Position numbers and translations under genes: made by a program
The notes under the pieces: generated by a model
What the model was told of the DNA's origin: nothing
Databases searched by the model: none
The model's input: the letters and a program-made list of their open reading frames with translations, nothing else
Assembly (NCBI GenBank): GCA_020351895.1
Contig: CP070672.1
Coordinates: 2,616,172-2,624,536, forward strand
Direction of reading: 5' to 3'
DNA length: 8,365 nt
Source of the DNA: Thermoplasmata archaeon
GTDB taxonomy: Archaea; Thermoplasmatota; Thermoplasmata; GCA-020350865
Part shown: piece by piece, positions 1 through 6,783 of the stretch
Layout of the letters: each line of letters opens with the position of its first letter
How positions within the stretch are numbered: the stretch's first letter is position 1

Positions 1-203
1 CCTTTAGCCTTTTTTACGGGTTGTGCAGGTGGAGCATCAAGGGAAAAGGATACTGGCTGTTCAGTTTCCTTGGGTTCATCAACAACGAATTGAGCCGGCT
101 CTTCGGTTTCCTTGGGTTGATCCACTATGAACTGGGCAGGCTCTTGTTGCTGGTTTATTTGAAATGTTACAGGTTCCTGTTTTTCCTTGGATTTCTTAGC
201 CAT
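1..203 (-). CDS. Hypothetical low-complexity repeat protein, N-terminal part (runs off the left edge)
   Basis: This is a reading frame on the minus strand that starts with ATG at 203-201 and stays open to the window edge (67 full codons, then two bases). AGGAGA at 214-209 lies 5 nt upstream of the ATG, a good ribosome binding site that supports a real gene. The protein opens with a Lys-rich stretch (MAKKSKEKQ) and then carries four imperfect copies of an eight-residue motif: EPVTFQIN, EPAQFIVD, EPAQFVVD and QPVSFSLD. Spacers rich in Pro, Lys, Glu and Thr separate them, and a Pro/Ala/Lys segment follows. There is no signal peptide, membrane segment or cysteine in the visible part. It reads like a disordered or linker-like N-terminal region; a folded domain may follow beyond the edge. 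I do not recognise the family. It is divergent from the hdr operon, so shared regulation is possible but a functional link is not shown. Confidence 0.72.
   Translation of the reverse strand, partial: MAKKSKEKQEPVTFQINQQQEPAQFIVDQPKETEEPAQFVVDEPKETEQPVSFSLDAPPAQPVKKAK
18..176 (-). repeat. In-frame tandem repeats, about 42 bp per unit, within the minus-strand gene
   Basis: Read on the minus strand, codons 21-34 (143-102) and 35-48 (101-60) form two 42-bp units that agree at 34 of 42 positions by hand count. Codons 49-62 (59-18) form a more diverged third unit. Codons 10-20 (176-144) are a shortened leading copy. Each encodes a [EQ]-P-[AV]-x-F-x-[IVL]-[DN] core, and units 1 and 2 continue with a Pro-Lys-Glu-Thr-Glu spacer. 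Many of the differences between units 1 and 2 are at third codon positions, which suggests selection on the protein rather than very recent duplication. Confidence 0.75.
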
Positions 204-208
204 GTGTT

Positions 209-214
209 TCTCCT
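209..214 (-). promoter_or_regulatory. Ribosome binding site of the minus-strand gene
   Basis: AGGAGA on the minus strand lies 5 nt upstream of the ATG at 203-201. It is the main support for calling a gene at the window edge. Confidence 0.7.
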
Positions 215-241
215 GAATATTTTTTGCACTTATAAACTTGT

Positions 242-253
242 CCCTATATAGGG
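242..253. promoter_or_regulatory. Perfect 12-bp palindrome, candidate operator
   Basis: CCCTATATAGGG is a perfect inverted repeat without spacer. It sits in the divergent intergenic region, overlapping the presumed -35/-10 spacer of the minus-strand promoter, and would be centred about 35 nt upstream of a start driven by the TATAAT at 271-276. This position suits a dimeric regulator acting on both genes. A short AT-centred palindrome can arise by chance, and the regulator is unknown. Confidence 0.35.
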
Positions 254-393
254 TAACGAGAAAGAAGATATATAATATTCAAGCTAAAAATTATCATACA
301 TGAATGTCTGGCTATACCCTCTAAAAACCTTTAATAAGCAGAATATCAATCCACCCAAAGTTGCTCCCAGCATCCCAGGAAATGGCATTAAAA

Positions 394-399
394 AGGAGG
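394..399 (+). promoter_or_regulatory. Ribosome binding site for hdrC
   Basis: AGGAGG is a full Shine-Dalgarno core. The first in-frame conventional start after it is TTG at 413, giving a long spacing of 13 nt. No ATG or GTG in the hdrC frame is available between the site and the first Fe-S motif that would fit better. An ATA at 407 (7-nt spacing) is the only closer in-frame alternative and would be a very rare start codon. Confidence 0.55.
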
Positions 400-412
400 C
401 GTTTGGATAAGA

Positions 413-814
413 TTGAAAATCTCTGCTGAAGATGTCAAAAGCGATTTTATTTCCGAGGTAGAGGAGCTTTCGCAGCAAAAGGTTCTTAAGTGCTATCAAT
501 GCGGAAAATGCTCTGCAGGGTGCCCCATGGTGGATGCCATGGACATTCTCCCCAACCAGATTATCAGGCTTTTGCAATTGGGTCAAGAGGAAGAGGTTCT
601 TAAATCTAAAACGATCTGGATCTGCGCGTCCTGCTTTACATGTGATGCTAGATGTCCCAAGGGAGTGGATCTCTCCAAGCTAATGGAGGCTCTGAGGGTT
701 CTACTACTCAGAAAGGGTAAGGACAATATAGATGTCTCGAAGCTGACAGAAGAGGAGCTTGCGGAGGCTCCGCAACAACTTCTTGTATGCAGCTCTCGAA
801 AAAACACATCCTAG
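413..814 (+). CDS. hdrC: Heterodisulfide reductase subunit C (HdrC), soluble 2x[4Fe-4S] ferredoxin-type
   Basis: HdrC is the electron relay between HdrA and HdrB. It carries two cubane [4Fe-4S] clusters and acts in the cytoplasm. The 133-residue product has both binding motifs. The first is C27-x2-C30-x2-C33-x3-C37-Pro and the second is C71-x2-C74-x2-C77-x3-C81-Pro, separated by a helical segment with a PNQIIRLLQLG core typical of HdrC. No membrane segment is present, so this is the soluble HdrC and not the membrane-fused type seen in QmoC, DsrM or HdrE. The start is TTG at 413, chosen because of the AGGAGG at 394-399 and the absence of a better in-frame start. It is the first gene of the operon, with hdrB 18 nt downstream. 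The C-terminal tail after residue 100 is acidic and then basic, with no recognised motif. Confidence 0.93.
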   Translation: MKISAEDVKSDFISEVEELSQQKVLKCYQCGKCSAGCPMVDAMDILPNQIIRLLQLGQEEEVLKSKTIWICASCFTCDARCPKGVDLSKLMEALRVLLLRKGKDNIDVSKLTEEELAEAPQQLLVCSSRKNTS

Positions 815-832
815 GTTGTATTTGGTGAAAAG

Positions 833-1753
833 ATGAAGGTGACATATTATCCTGGTTGCACATTATACACAAAGGCCAAGAATCTTGGAGAGCTTGCCAA
901 GGCCTCGGCCAAGGTACTTGGAATCGAGTTAGAGGAGCTCGAGAACTGGACCTGCTGTCAGGCTGCCTTTCCCTTGGTTTCCGACAACCTCATGGGTATA
1001 GTATCACCTGCAAGAATCATCATGAATTCCGAAAAAGAAGGAAAAAAACTCACGACATTATGTTCATTCTGCTATAATGTCCTAAAACGAACAAACGATG
1101 TACTGAAAAATGATACAGAAAAGAGGATCAAAATATGCGAATTTATAGAGGAGGAATACAAAGGGGAAATCGAGGTTTTGCACTTTCTGGAAATCATAAG
1201 GGATGAGATAGGCTTCGAAAGATTGAAGAAGAAGGTGAAGAAAAACCTAAAAGATTTGAAGGTTGCACCATATTACGGATGCCAGATTCTAAGACCTGCA
1301 TCAGTGCTCAAGTTTGATGATCCAGAAAATCCGAAAATCCTGGATGATTTCCTATCGAGCATTGGATGCGATGTTGTTGACTTCCCTTTTAAAGTGGAAT
1401 GCTGTGGTTCATACCAGATAATCAATAAAGAGGTAAAAGATACTGCTTTGAGATGCTCATACAATATTCTCAATTCAGCCATACAAAGCGGTGCCGAGGC
1501 AATTGCCCTAACATGCCCTGTTTGCTACTTCAATCTCGATAAAAAACAGGAAGAGATAGCAGAAAATTTCGGTGATTTTACGAAGATACCGATTCTTTAT
1601 TTCACGGAATTACTTGGACTGGCTTTGGATGTGGATCAGACGCTGTTCGATTTTGAAAAGCATTTCATAGACCCAAGACCATTGCTTGTGGAAAAGGGTA
1701 TGATCGAAAAACAGGCTATGGAAAAGAAAGAGGAGGTAGAATGCGGCGCATAG
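833..1753 (+). CDS. hdrB: Heterodisulfide reductase subunit B (HdrB), two CCG domains
   Basis: HdrB is the catalytic disulfide-reducing subunit; in methanogens it reduces CoM-S-S-CoB on two noncubane [4Fe-4S] clusters. The 306-residue protein has two CCG-type repeats with all ten expected cysteines: C9, C41, C42, C77, C80 in the first half, and C150, C190, C191, C228, C231 in the second. The spacing closely follows the methanogen enzyme as I remember it, so both noncubane clusters are probably formed. The first doublet reads CCQ instead of CCG; the second is a normal CCG. GGTGA at 824-828 lies 4 nt before the ATG. The last 13 nt overlap hdrA, and the C-terminal tail is Lys/Glu-rich. In a bacterium without CoM and CoB the natural substrate would be a different disulfide or another acceptor, which the sequence does not reveal. 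Confidence 0.93.
   Translation: MKVTYYPGCTLYTKAKNLGELAKASAKVLGIELEELENWTCCQAAFPLVSDNLMGIVSPARIIMNSEKEGKKLTTLCSFCYNVLKRTNDVLKNDTEKRIKICEFIEEEYKGEIEVLHFLEIIRDEIGFERLKKKVKKNLKDLKVAPYYGCQILRPASVLKFDDPENPKILDDFLSSIGCDVVDFPFKVECCGSYQIINKEVKDTALRCSYNILNSAIQSGAEAIALTCPVCYFNLDKKQEEIAENFGDFTKIPILYFTELLGLALDVDQTLFDFEKHFIDPRPLLVEKGMIEKQAMEKKEEVECGA
1731..1736 (+). promoter_or_regulatory. Strong ribosome binding site for hdrA inside the 3' end of hdrB
   Basis: AGGAGG is followed 4 nt later by the hdrA ATG at 1741. It lies within hdrB coding sequence and fixes the hdrA start despite the 13-nt overlap. It also suggests that translation of the two subunits is coupled. Confidence 0.75.
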
Positions 1754-3693
1754 GAATCTTTGTGTGCCACTGCGGCAAGAACATTGCAGGCACTGTGGAT
1801 GTGAAAAGGGTGGTGGAGGAGGCCTCAAAACATCCAGATGTGGTCTATGCAGTGGATTACACGTACATGTGCTCCGATCCAGGCCAGGATATGATAAAAG
1901 ATGCAATAAAAAATGAAAAACTTGACGGTGTCATCGTTGCATCCTGCACCCCGAGCCTTCACGAAAACACGTTCAGGAAGGCTATTTCCAAGGCCGATCT
2001 CAATCAGTACCAATTCGAATGTGCAAACATCAGGGAGCAATGCAGCTGGGTGCATCAGGACATGGATAAGGCCACAAAGAAGGCCATAACCATCATAAAC
2101 AGCATGGTTGAGAAGCTCAGGGAAAACAGCTCCCTTTCCCCAACCATAATTCCTATAACGAAAAAAGCCCTGGTCATAGGGGCTGGTATTGCAGGAATGC
2201 AGGCTGCAATAGACATAGCAAATTCCGGCTACGATGTCACACTCCTTGAAAAGAACCCGAGCATAGGGGGAAGAATGTCCCAGCTGGCTGAAACATTTCC
2301 TACCTTGGACTGCGCCTCATGTATTCTTACACCAAAGATGGTTGAGGTTGGTCAGCATCCTAAGATCAAGTTAATGACTTATTCCGAAGTGGATGATGTA
2401 TCGGGTTACGTAGGCAATTTCAAGGTTAAGATTAGACGAAAAGCTGCTTGCGTGGATTGGGACAAATGCAATGGTTGCGGCACGTGTTTTGCCAAGTGCC
2501 CCACCAAGATTTCCTCTGAACACGACAGGGGTATGGGTAAGAGGAAGGCCATATATACTCCATTCCCCCAGGCTGTTCCAAACAAGCCTGTAATAGACAG
2601 GGAGCACTGTCAATGGTTCCTGAAAGAGAAGTGCGGTAATTGTAAAAAGGTCTGTCCTTTGGATGCAGTGGATTATGAACAGGAGGACTCGTTTATAGAA
2701 GATACCTATGGAGCAATAGTGGTTGCAACCGGATTTGACCTCATGCCAATTGGCGATATTGGTGAATACGGCTATGGAAAGGTAAAAGATGTCATAGATT
2801 CGCTTCAATTCGAAAGGCTTCTTTCTGCATCTGGGCCCACCCAAGGGGAGATAAAACGACCTTCTGATGGAAAGATACCAAAAGAGGTCGTATTCATTCA
2901 ATGCGCAGGCTCAAGGGACCCGGAGCATGGTGTGGCGTACTGCTCGAAGATATGCTGTATGTACACTGCAAAGCACGCATTTTTATATAAACACGCGGTT
3001 TCCGACGGTCAGGCTTACATATTTTACATAGACATAAGATCAGCAGGAAAGAACTATGAGGAATTTGTTCAAAGGGGTATAGAGGAGGAGGATCTCCTTT
3101 ACCTAAGGGGCAAGGTTTCAAAGGTATTTCAAGAGGGAGACAAGGTCGTGGTATGGGGTGCCGATACCCTTACAGGGAAGAAGATCGAGATAAAAGCCGA
3201 TATGGTTGTTCTGGCAATGGCTGCGGTTCCGAGTATAGGAACAAAAGAGCTTGCAAAGAAGCTTCGCATATCCACTGATGAATACGGTTGGCTTTCAGAG
3301 GCCCACCCAAAGCTGAGACCCTTGGAAACCCTTACAGCCGGGATATTTCTTGCAGGGGCCGCACAGGCACCCAAGGACATTCCTGAGACAGTCGCCACAT
3401 CCAGTGGAGCTGCAAGCAAGGTGGTTTCACTCTTTACAGGAGAGGGATTATCCCACGACCCCATGATAGCCTTCGTGGATGAGGAGGTGTGTGTTGGCTG
3501 TGGAAACTGTGTTTCAATCTGTGCGTACAATGCAGCCGAATTGGATGAGAGAAAGGGTGTGTCCAAGATAAACGAGGGGCTTTGTGAGGGATGCGGTGCC
3601 TGCGCCGCAGGCTGTCCCTCAGGAGCCTTAACCCATAAGAACTATTCTAAAAAACAGATATTTGACATGTTATCTGCTGTCACAGAGGATTGA
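1741..3693 (+). CDS. hdrA: Heterodisulfide reductase subunit A (HdrA), complete, FAD and multi-[4Fe-4S]
   Basis: HdrA is the flavin bifurcation subunit. It takes electrons from MvhD and divides them between HdrC/HdrB and ferredoxin. The 650-residue length and domain order match methanogen HdrA. The N-terminal domain has C9-H-C11, C44, C69 and C101. The FAD-binding Rossmann motif GAGIAG is at 147-152. A conserved C191-A-S-C194 pair follows. The inserted ferredoxin has C243, C246, C249, C253 and C290, C298, C301, C305 (C237 is an extra nearby cysteine). The HdrA-specific cluster motif is C388-x12-C401-x3-C405-C406. A second nucleotide-binding portion of the thioredoxin-reductase-like fold comes next, and the C-terminal ferredoxin has C584, C587, C590, C594 and C615, C618, C621, C625. 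No expected cysteine is visibly missing, and there is no in-frame TGA that would suggest selenocysteine. It overlaps both hdrB and the following HdrA paralogue. Confidence 0.95.
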   Translation: MRRIGIFVCHCGKNIAGTVDVKRVVEEASKHPDVVYAVDYTYMCSDPGQDMIKDAIKNEKLDGVIVASCTPSLHENTFRKAISKADLNQYQFECANIREQCSWVHQDMDKATKKAITIINSMVEKLRENSSLSPTIIPITKKALVIGAGIAGMQAAIDIANSGYDVTLLEKNPSIGGRMSQLAETFPTLDCASCILTPKMVEVGQHPKIKLMTYSEVDDVSGYVGNFKVKIRRKAACVDWDKCNGCGTCFAKCPTKISSEHDRGMGKRKAIYTPFPQAVPNKPVIDREHCQWFLKEKCGNCKKVCPLDAVDYEQEDSFIEDTYGAIVVATGFDLMPIGDIGEYGYGKVKDVIDSLQFERLLSASGPTQGEIKRPSDGKIPKEVVFIQCAGSRDPEHGVAYCSKICCMYTAKHAFLYKHAVSDGQAYIFYIDIRSAGKNYEEFVQRGIEEEDLLYLRGKVSKVFQEGDKVVVWGADTLTGKKIEIKADMVVLAMAAVPSIGTKELAKKLRISTDEYGWLSEAHPKLRPLETLTAGIFLAGAAQAPKDIPETVATSSGAASKVVSLFTGEGLSHDPMIAFVDEEVCVGCGNCVSICAYNAAELDERKGVSKINEGLCEGCGACAAGCPSGALTHKNYSKKQIFDMLSAVTED

Positions 3694-6600
3694 TGTTAAG
3701 ATCGAGGATGATGGAAAGAATGATGGGACAAAAAAAGGAACCAGATACCGGAAATTCGGCTTTGGTCATTGGAGCTGGAATAGGCGGAATCAAGGCTGCA
3801 ATTGACCTTGCAGAGTCGGGTTTTTACGTTCACATGATAGATGATGCTCCCTATATTGGTGGAGCATTATCCAAGCTTGACCGCCAATTTCCCACAAACG
3901 ACTGTGGCATGTGCCAAATGTTGCCTTCATTTGTTTCCGAATATTGTTCTGAGATATGCCTCAGGCGAGGACTGGATCATCCGAATATAGATATCATGAC
4001 GGGCACCGAGATAAAGGGCCTTTCTGGAAAGGCCGGTAAATTCAAACCCCGGATCACCAAGAAGGCCAGGCTCGTTGATTCCGGAAAATGCATTGCATGC
4101 AATCTGTGTGTGGATGTTTGCCCCATTGATGTAAAAGATGAGTTCAATCAAGAGTTGGGAAATAGGAAAGCGATTCACATCCAGTTTCCCTCTGCAGTGC
4201 CAAAGGTGTATACGATCGATACAAAGAATTGCAATCAATGCGGTGAGTGTGTTGAAATCTGCCCTACAAGGGCAATCAACCTTTCAAATGAGGATGAGGA
4301 CGTTGAATTGAAAGTCGGGGCAATAATCCTTGCCATGGGTTTTACACCTTTTGATCCCTCAGAAATAGGTGCCCTGCATTACAGTGAATTTCAAAATGTG
4401 GTTACGGCCCTGGAATTTGAGCGTGTGTTTTCTGGGACCGGGCCGAATTCAGAAAGGCAACTTTCACGGATCTCAGATGACAGAATCCCTGAAAGCATTG
4501 CATTCATACAGTGCGTGGGTTCTAGGGACGAGAAAAGACCATATTGCTCATTTGCCTGCTGCATGCATTCCCTAAAAGAGGCCATGCTTGTAAAGGAATT
4601 GTACCCAGATACTGAAGTTACGATTTTCTTTATGGATGTGAGGGCATTTGGCAAGGGCTATCACAGATACTATGAAAAAGCAAGAAAAATGGGAATAAAA
4701 TTCGTAAGAAGCAGGATCGCCGATATATGGGAAGTGGAAAGCAATAATCTTCAGGTGAATTATTCCGATGAATTCGACGCGCCAAAGAGGGAGACCTTTG
4801 AGATGGTTGTTCTGGCTACAGGACAGGATCCTCCCAAAAGAGCAGAGGATTTGAGTAAAATTCTCGGTATAGATCTTGATGAGAACCTGTTCTGTTCCCA
4901 TAATAAGTTTTCTGCAGTCGAGACTTCGAAAGAGGGTGTGTTCTCATGTGGCTCTTTCTCAGGACCCAAGGACATCCCAGATACAATAATAGAAGCAAGT
5001 GCGGCAGCCTGCCTGGCAGGCTCCATTCTAAGGAAAGGCATGGATAAGAAAGAGGATCTTCATGAAAAAGAAACAGAAAGCGAATCTGACACATCAGAGG
5101 ACTCTCAGAACAAGATCAATGAAAGTGAGAGCATAGGTATATTCATCTGCAGATGCGGAACAAGTATTGCCGATTCACTTCAGATGGATGAAATTCTCGA
5201 ATTTTCCAAAAACCTCTTGGATGTCGAATATGCCAGGAACATCGATTTTCTTTGCCTAGAACTGGAAGAGATTAAGAAGAGAATTACAGATGCAAATGTG
5301 GGAAAGGTGATATTTGCGGCTTGCTCGCCCTATCCTTTTATTGCCAGATTCAAAAAAGCGGTAGCTGAAGCTGGAATAGATCCGAGTCTTTTAGAAATAG
5401 TGGATATAAGGGAAGGATGCGCCTGGATTCACAAAGACAAACAGAAAGCAACCGAAAAAGCAAAGGCACTGATTGCCATGGATATTCAAAAATTAAGGAT
5501 CCAGGACACCCTTCAAATAAAAACGAGATCAGTGATTCCCAGGGCCCTGGTAATTGGCGGCGGGATATCGGGTATGATCTCGGCACTTCAAATTGCAAAT
5601 AATGGCATTAATGTTGATATACTTGAGAAGAGCTCAACATTGGGGGGAAATGCAGGCCATCTCTACCGCACCCCCCACGGACTCAATGTGGAGGAGTTTC
5701 TTGTTAAGATCATTGGTGATGTGGAGAATAACGATCTAATTAGGATCCTTAAAAACTCGGAAGTGGTGAAGGTCTCAGGCAAGGTAGGCGATTTTAAAGT
5801 GGAAATAACCCCCCCTTCAGGGGATAAGAAAGAGGAATACGGTGCAGTAATCGTGGCAACTGGTGCAAATGAACTTGAAACCGAGGAGTACCTGTATGGT
5901 AAACAGGAAACCGTGATTTCGCAAAGGGAGCTCGAAAAACGCATTATAGAAGAGGACCTTAGGGCTAAAAGCCTGGTTATGATTCAATGCGTGGGTCTTA
6001 GAGATGATAATAGGCATTACTGCGGTAGGGTATGCTGCCTCGGGGCAATCAAGAACGCTTTGAGAATAAAGGAAATCGAACCCGATACAGATGTCTATAT
6101 TCTTTACAGAGACATCATGACCTATGGACTTAATGAGGAGTATTACTTAAAAGCCAAGGAAAAAGGAGTGAACTTCATAAGATATGAATTGGAAAATAAA
6201 CCGAAAGTGAACATGAAAAAACGTGAATTGGAGATAGGTGTCAGGGACCCTGTATTAAATGAAGATATCATGATAAAACCAGATTTGCTCGTATTAAGCC
6301 TTGGTCCTTATCCCGGTAATAATATGGCCATATTGGATAGCTTTGAGGATAAACTGAGATTGGATGAGGACGGATTTATCAGCCAGATGAATTTGAAATT
6401 CAGGCCAATTGATTTTCTAAGCGAAGGCATCTTTGTTTGTGGCCTGGCACATGCCCCGAGAAATCTAATAGAGAGCATTGCCCAGGCCCAGGCAGCTGCA
6501 GGCAGGGCACTTTCGATATTGTCGAGAAATGAGATTCCATCAAGAGCCGCAATCTCGGAAGTGAATGAAAGATGGTGTGTGGGCTGCGAAGCCTGTATCG

Positions 6601-6776
6601 TAGCCTGTCCCTACGAAGCCAGGATTCTGGATACAGATAAAAAGGTGGCAAAGGTTGTGGATGTGCTTTGCAAGGGATGTGGTATTTGTGCAGTTGTATG
6701 TCCCAGCAATGCGGCATCCCTTAAAGGGCACAAGGAGAAGCAGATAATGGCCATGATAGACGAGGCTATAGTATAA
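3693..6776 (+). CDS. Double HdrA fusion protein: two HdrA-like FAD/Fe-S cores in one chain
   Basis: The product has 1027 residues from ATG 3693, against about 650 for normal HdrA. Half 1 (about 1-450) begins directly with FAD motif GAGIGG (27-32), then C71-x2-C74, an inserted ferredoxin (C133, C136, C139, C143; C180, C183, C186, C190) and the HdrA cluster motif C274-x10-C285-x3-C289-C290. It lacks both the N-terminal domain and the C-terminal ferredoxin. A charged Glu/Ser/Lys linker (about 449-479) follows. Half 2 has the N-terminal domain (C486, C488, C521, C544, C576), FAD motif GGGISG (622-627), a second C766-x10-C777-x3-C781-C782 and a C-terminal ferredoxin (C962, C965, C968, C972; C993, C996, C999, C1003). 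It lacks the inserted ferredoxin and the CxxC pair. The ATG shares one base with the hdrA stop; TTG 3690 and in-frame ATGs at 3708, 3711, 3720 and 3723 are alternatives. The role is inferred: an additional flavin electron-transfer subunit, perhaps pairing with HdrA. Half 1 recalls QmoA, and half 2 plus the next gene recalls QmoB. Confidence 0.9.
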   Translation: MLRSRMMERMMGQKKEPDTGNSALVIGAGIGGIKAAIDLAESGFYVHMIDDAPYIGGALSKLDRQFPTNDCGMCQMLPSFVSEYCSEICLRRGLDHPNIDIMTGTEIKGLSGKAGKFKPRITKKARLVDSGKCIACNLCVDVCPIDVKDEFNQELGNRKAIHIQFPSAVPKVYTIDTKNCNQCGECVEICPTRAINLSNEDEDVELKVGAIILAMGFTPFDPSEIGALHYSEFQNVVTALEFERVFSGTGPNSERQLSRISDDRIPESIAFIQCVGSRDEKRPYCSFACCMHSLKEAMLVKELYPDTEVTIFFMDVRAFGKGYHRYYEKARKMGIKFVRSRIADIWEVESNNLQVNYSDEFDAPKRETFEMVVLATGQDPPKRAEDLSKILGIDLDENLFCSHNKFSAVETSKEGVFSCGSFSGPKDIPDTIIEASAAACLAGSILRKGMDKKEDLHEKETESESDTSEDSQNKINESESIGIFICRCGTSIADSLQMDEILEFSKNLLDVEYARNIDFLCLELEEIKKRITDANVGKVIFAACSPYPFIARFKKAVAEAGIDPSLLEIVDIREGCAWIHKDKQKATEKAKALIAMDIQKLRIQDTLQIKTRSVIPRALVIGGGISGMISALQIANNGINVDILEKSSTLGGNAGHLYRTPHGLNVEEFLVKIIGDVENNDLIRILKNSEVVKVSGKVGDFKVEITPPSGDKKEEYGAVIVATGANELETEEYLYGKQETVISQRELEKRIIEEDLRAKSLVMIQCVGLRDDNRHYCGRVCCLGAIKNALRIKEIEPDTDVYILYRDIMTYGLNEEYYLKAKEKGVNFIRYELENKPKVNMKKRELEIGVRDPVLNEDIMIKPDLLVLSLGPYPGNNMAILDSFEDKLRLDEDGFISQMNLKFRPIDFLSEGIFVCGLAHAPRNLIESIAQAQAAAGRALSILSRNEIPSRAAISEVNERWCVGCEACIVACPYEARILDTDKKVAKVVDVLCKGCGICAVVCPSNAASLKGHKEKQIMAMIDEAIV

Positions 6777-6783
6777 TGATTAA

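Larger units (their letters stand above)
204..412. promoter_or_regulatory. Divergent intergenic region between the repeat-protein gene and the hdr operon
   Basis: This 209-nt AT-rich spacer must hold promoters for both directions if the hdr operon starts here. A perfect consensus-like TATAAT occurs on the plus strand at 271-276, but I see no good -35 hexamer 16-18 nt upstream. On the minus strand TATAAG (234-229) has a weak TTACCC (256-251) 16 nt upstream. A 12-bp palindrome lies between them. These promoter assignments are tentative. An archaeal reading, with TATA boxes in the same AT-rich stretch, would also fit. No terminator hairpin was seen. Confidence 0.4.

Noticed and set aside
21..251. 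Plus-strand 76-codon frame rich in Leu, Phe and Gly
   Set aside because: It is the antisense shadow of the better supported minus-strand repeat gene; its internal repeats simply mirror that gene's 42-bp units, and it crosses the intergenic region without a ribosome binding site.
2371..2901. Minus-strand 176-codon frame inside hdrA
   Set aside because: The hdrA frame here encodes the inserted ferredoxin cysteines with normal family spacing. The antisense product has no recognisable motif.
3129..3566. Minus-strand 145-codon frame inside hdrA
   Set aside because: Ser/Thr/Pro-rich antisense shadow of the well conserved HdrA C-terminal region, with no independent support.
4816..5094. Minus-strand frames around the linker of the HdrA fusion that might hint at a split gene
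   Set aside because: The plus-strand frame is continuous through the linker with no stop or start signal that would separate the two halves, so this is a true fusion on the sequence given.
3690..6776. Fusion as an assembly or sequencing artefact (frameshift joining two genes)
   Set aside because: The two halves share one frame, are joined by a plausible charged linker, and each retains ordered motifs. Half 1 lacks the domains at both ends, which a simple frameshift join of two full genes would not explain.
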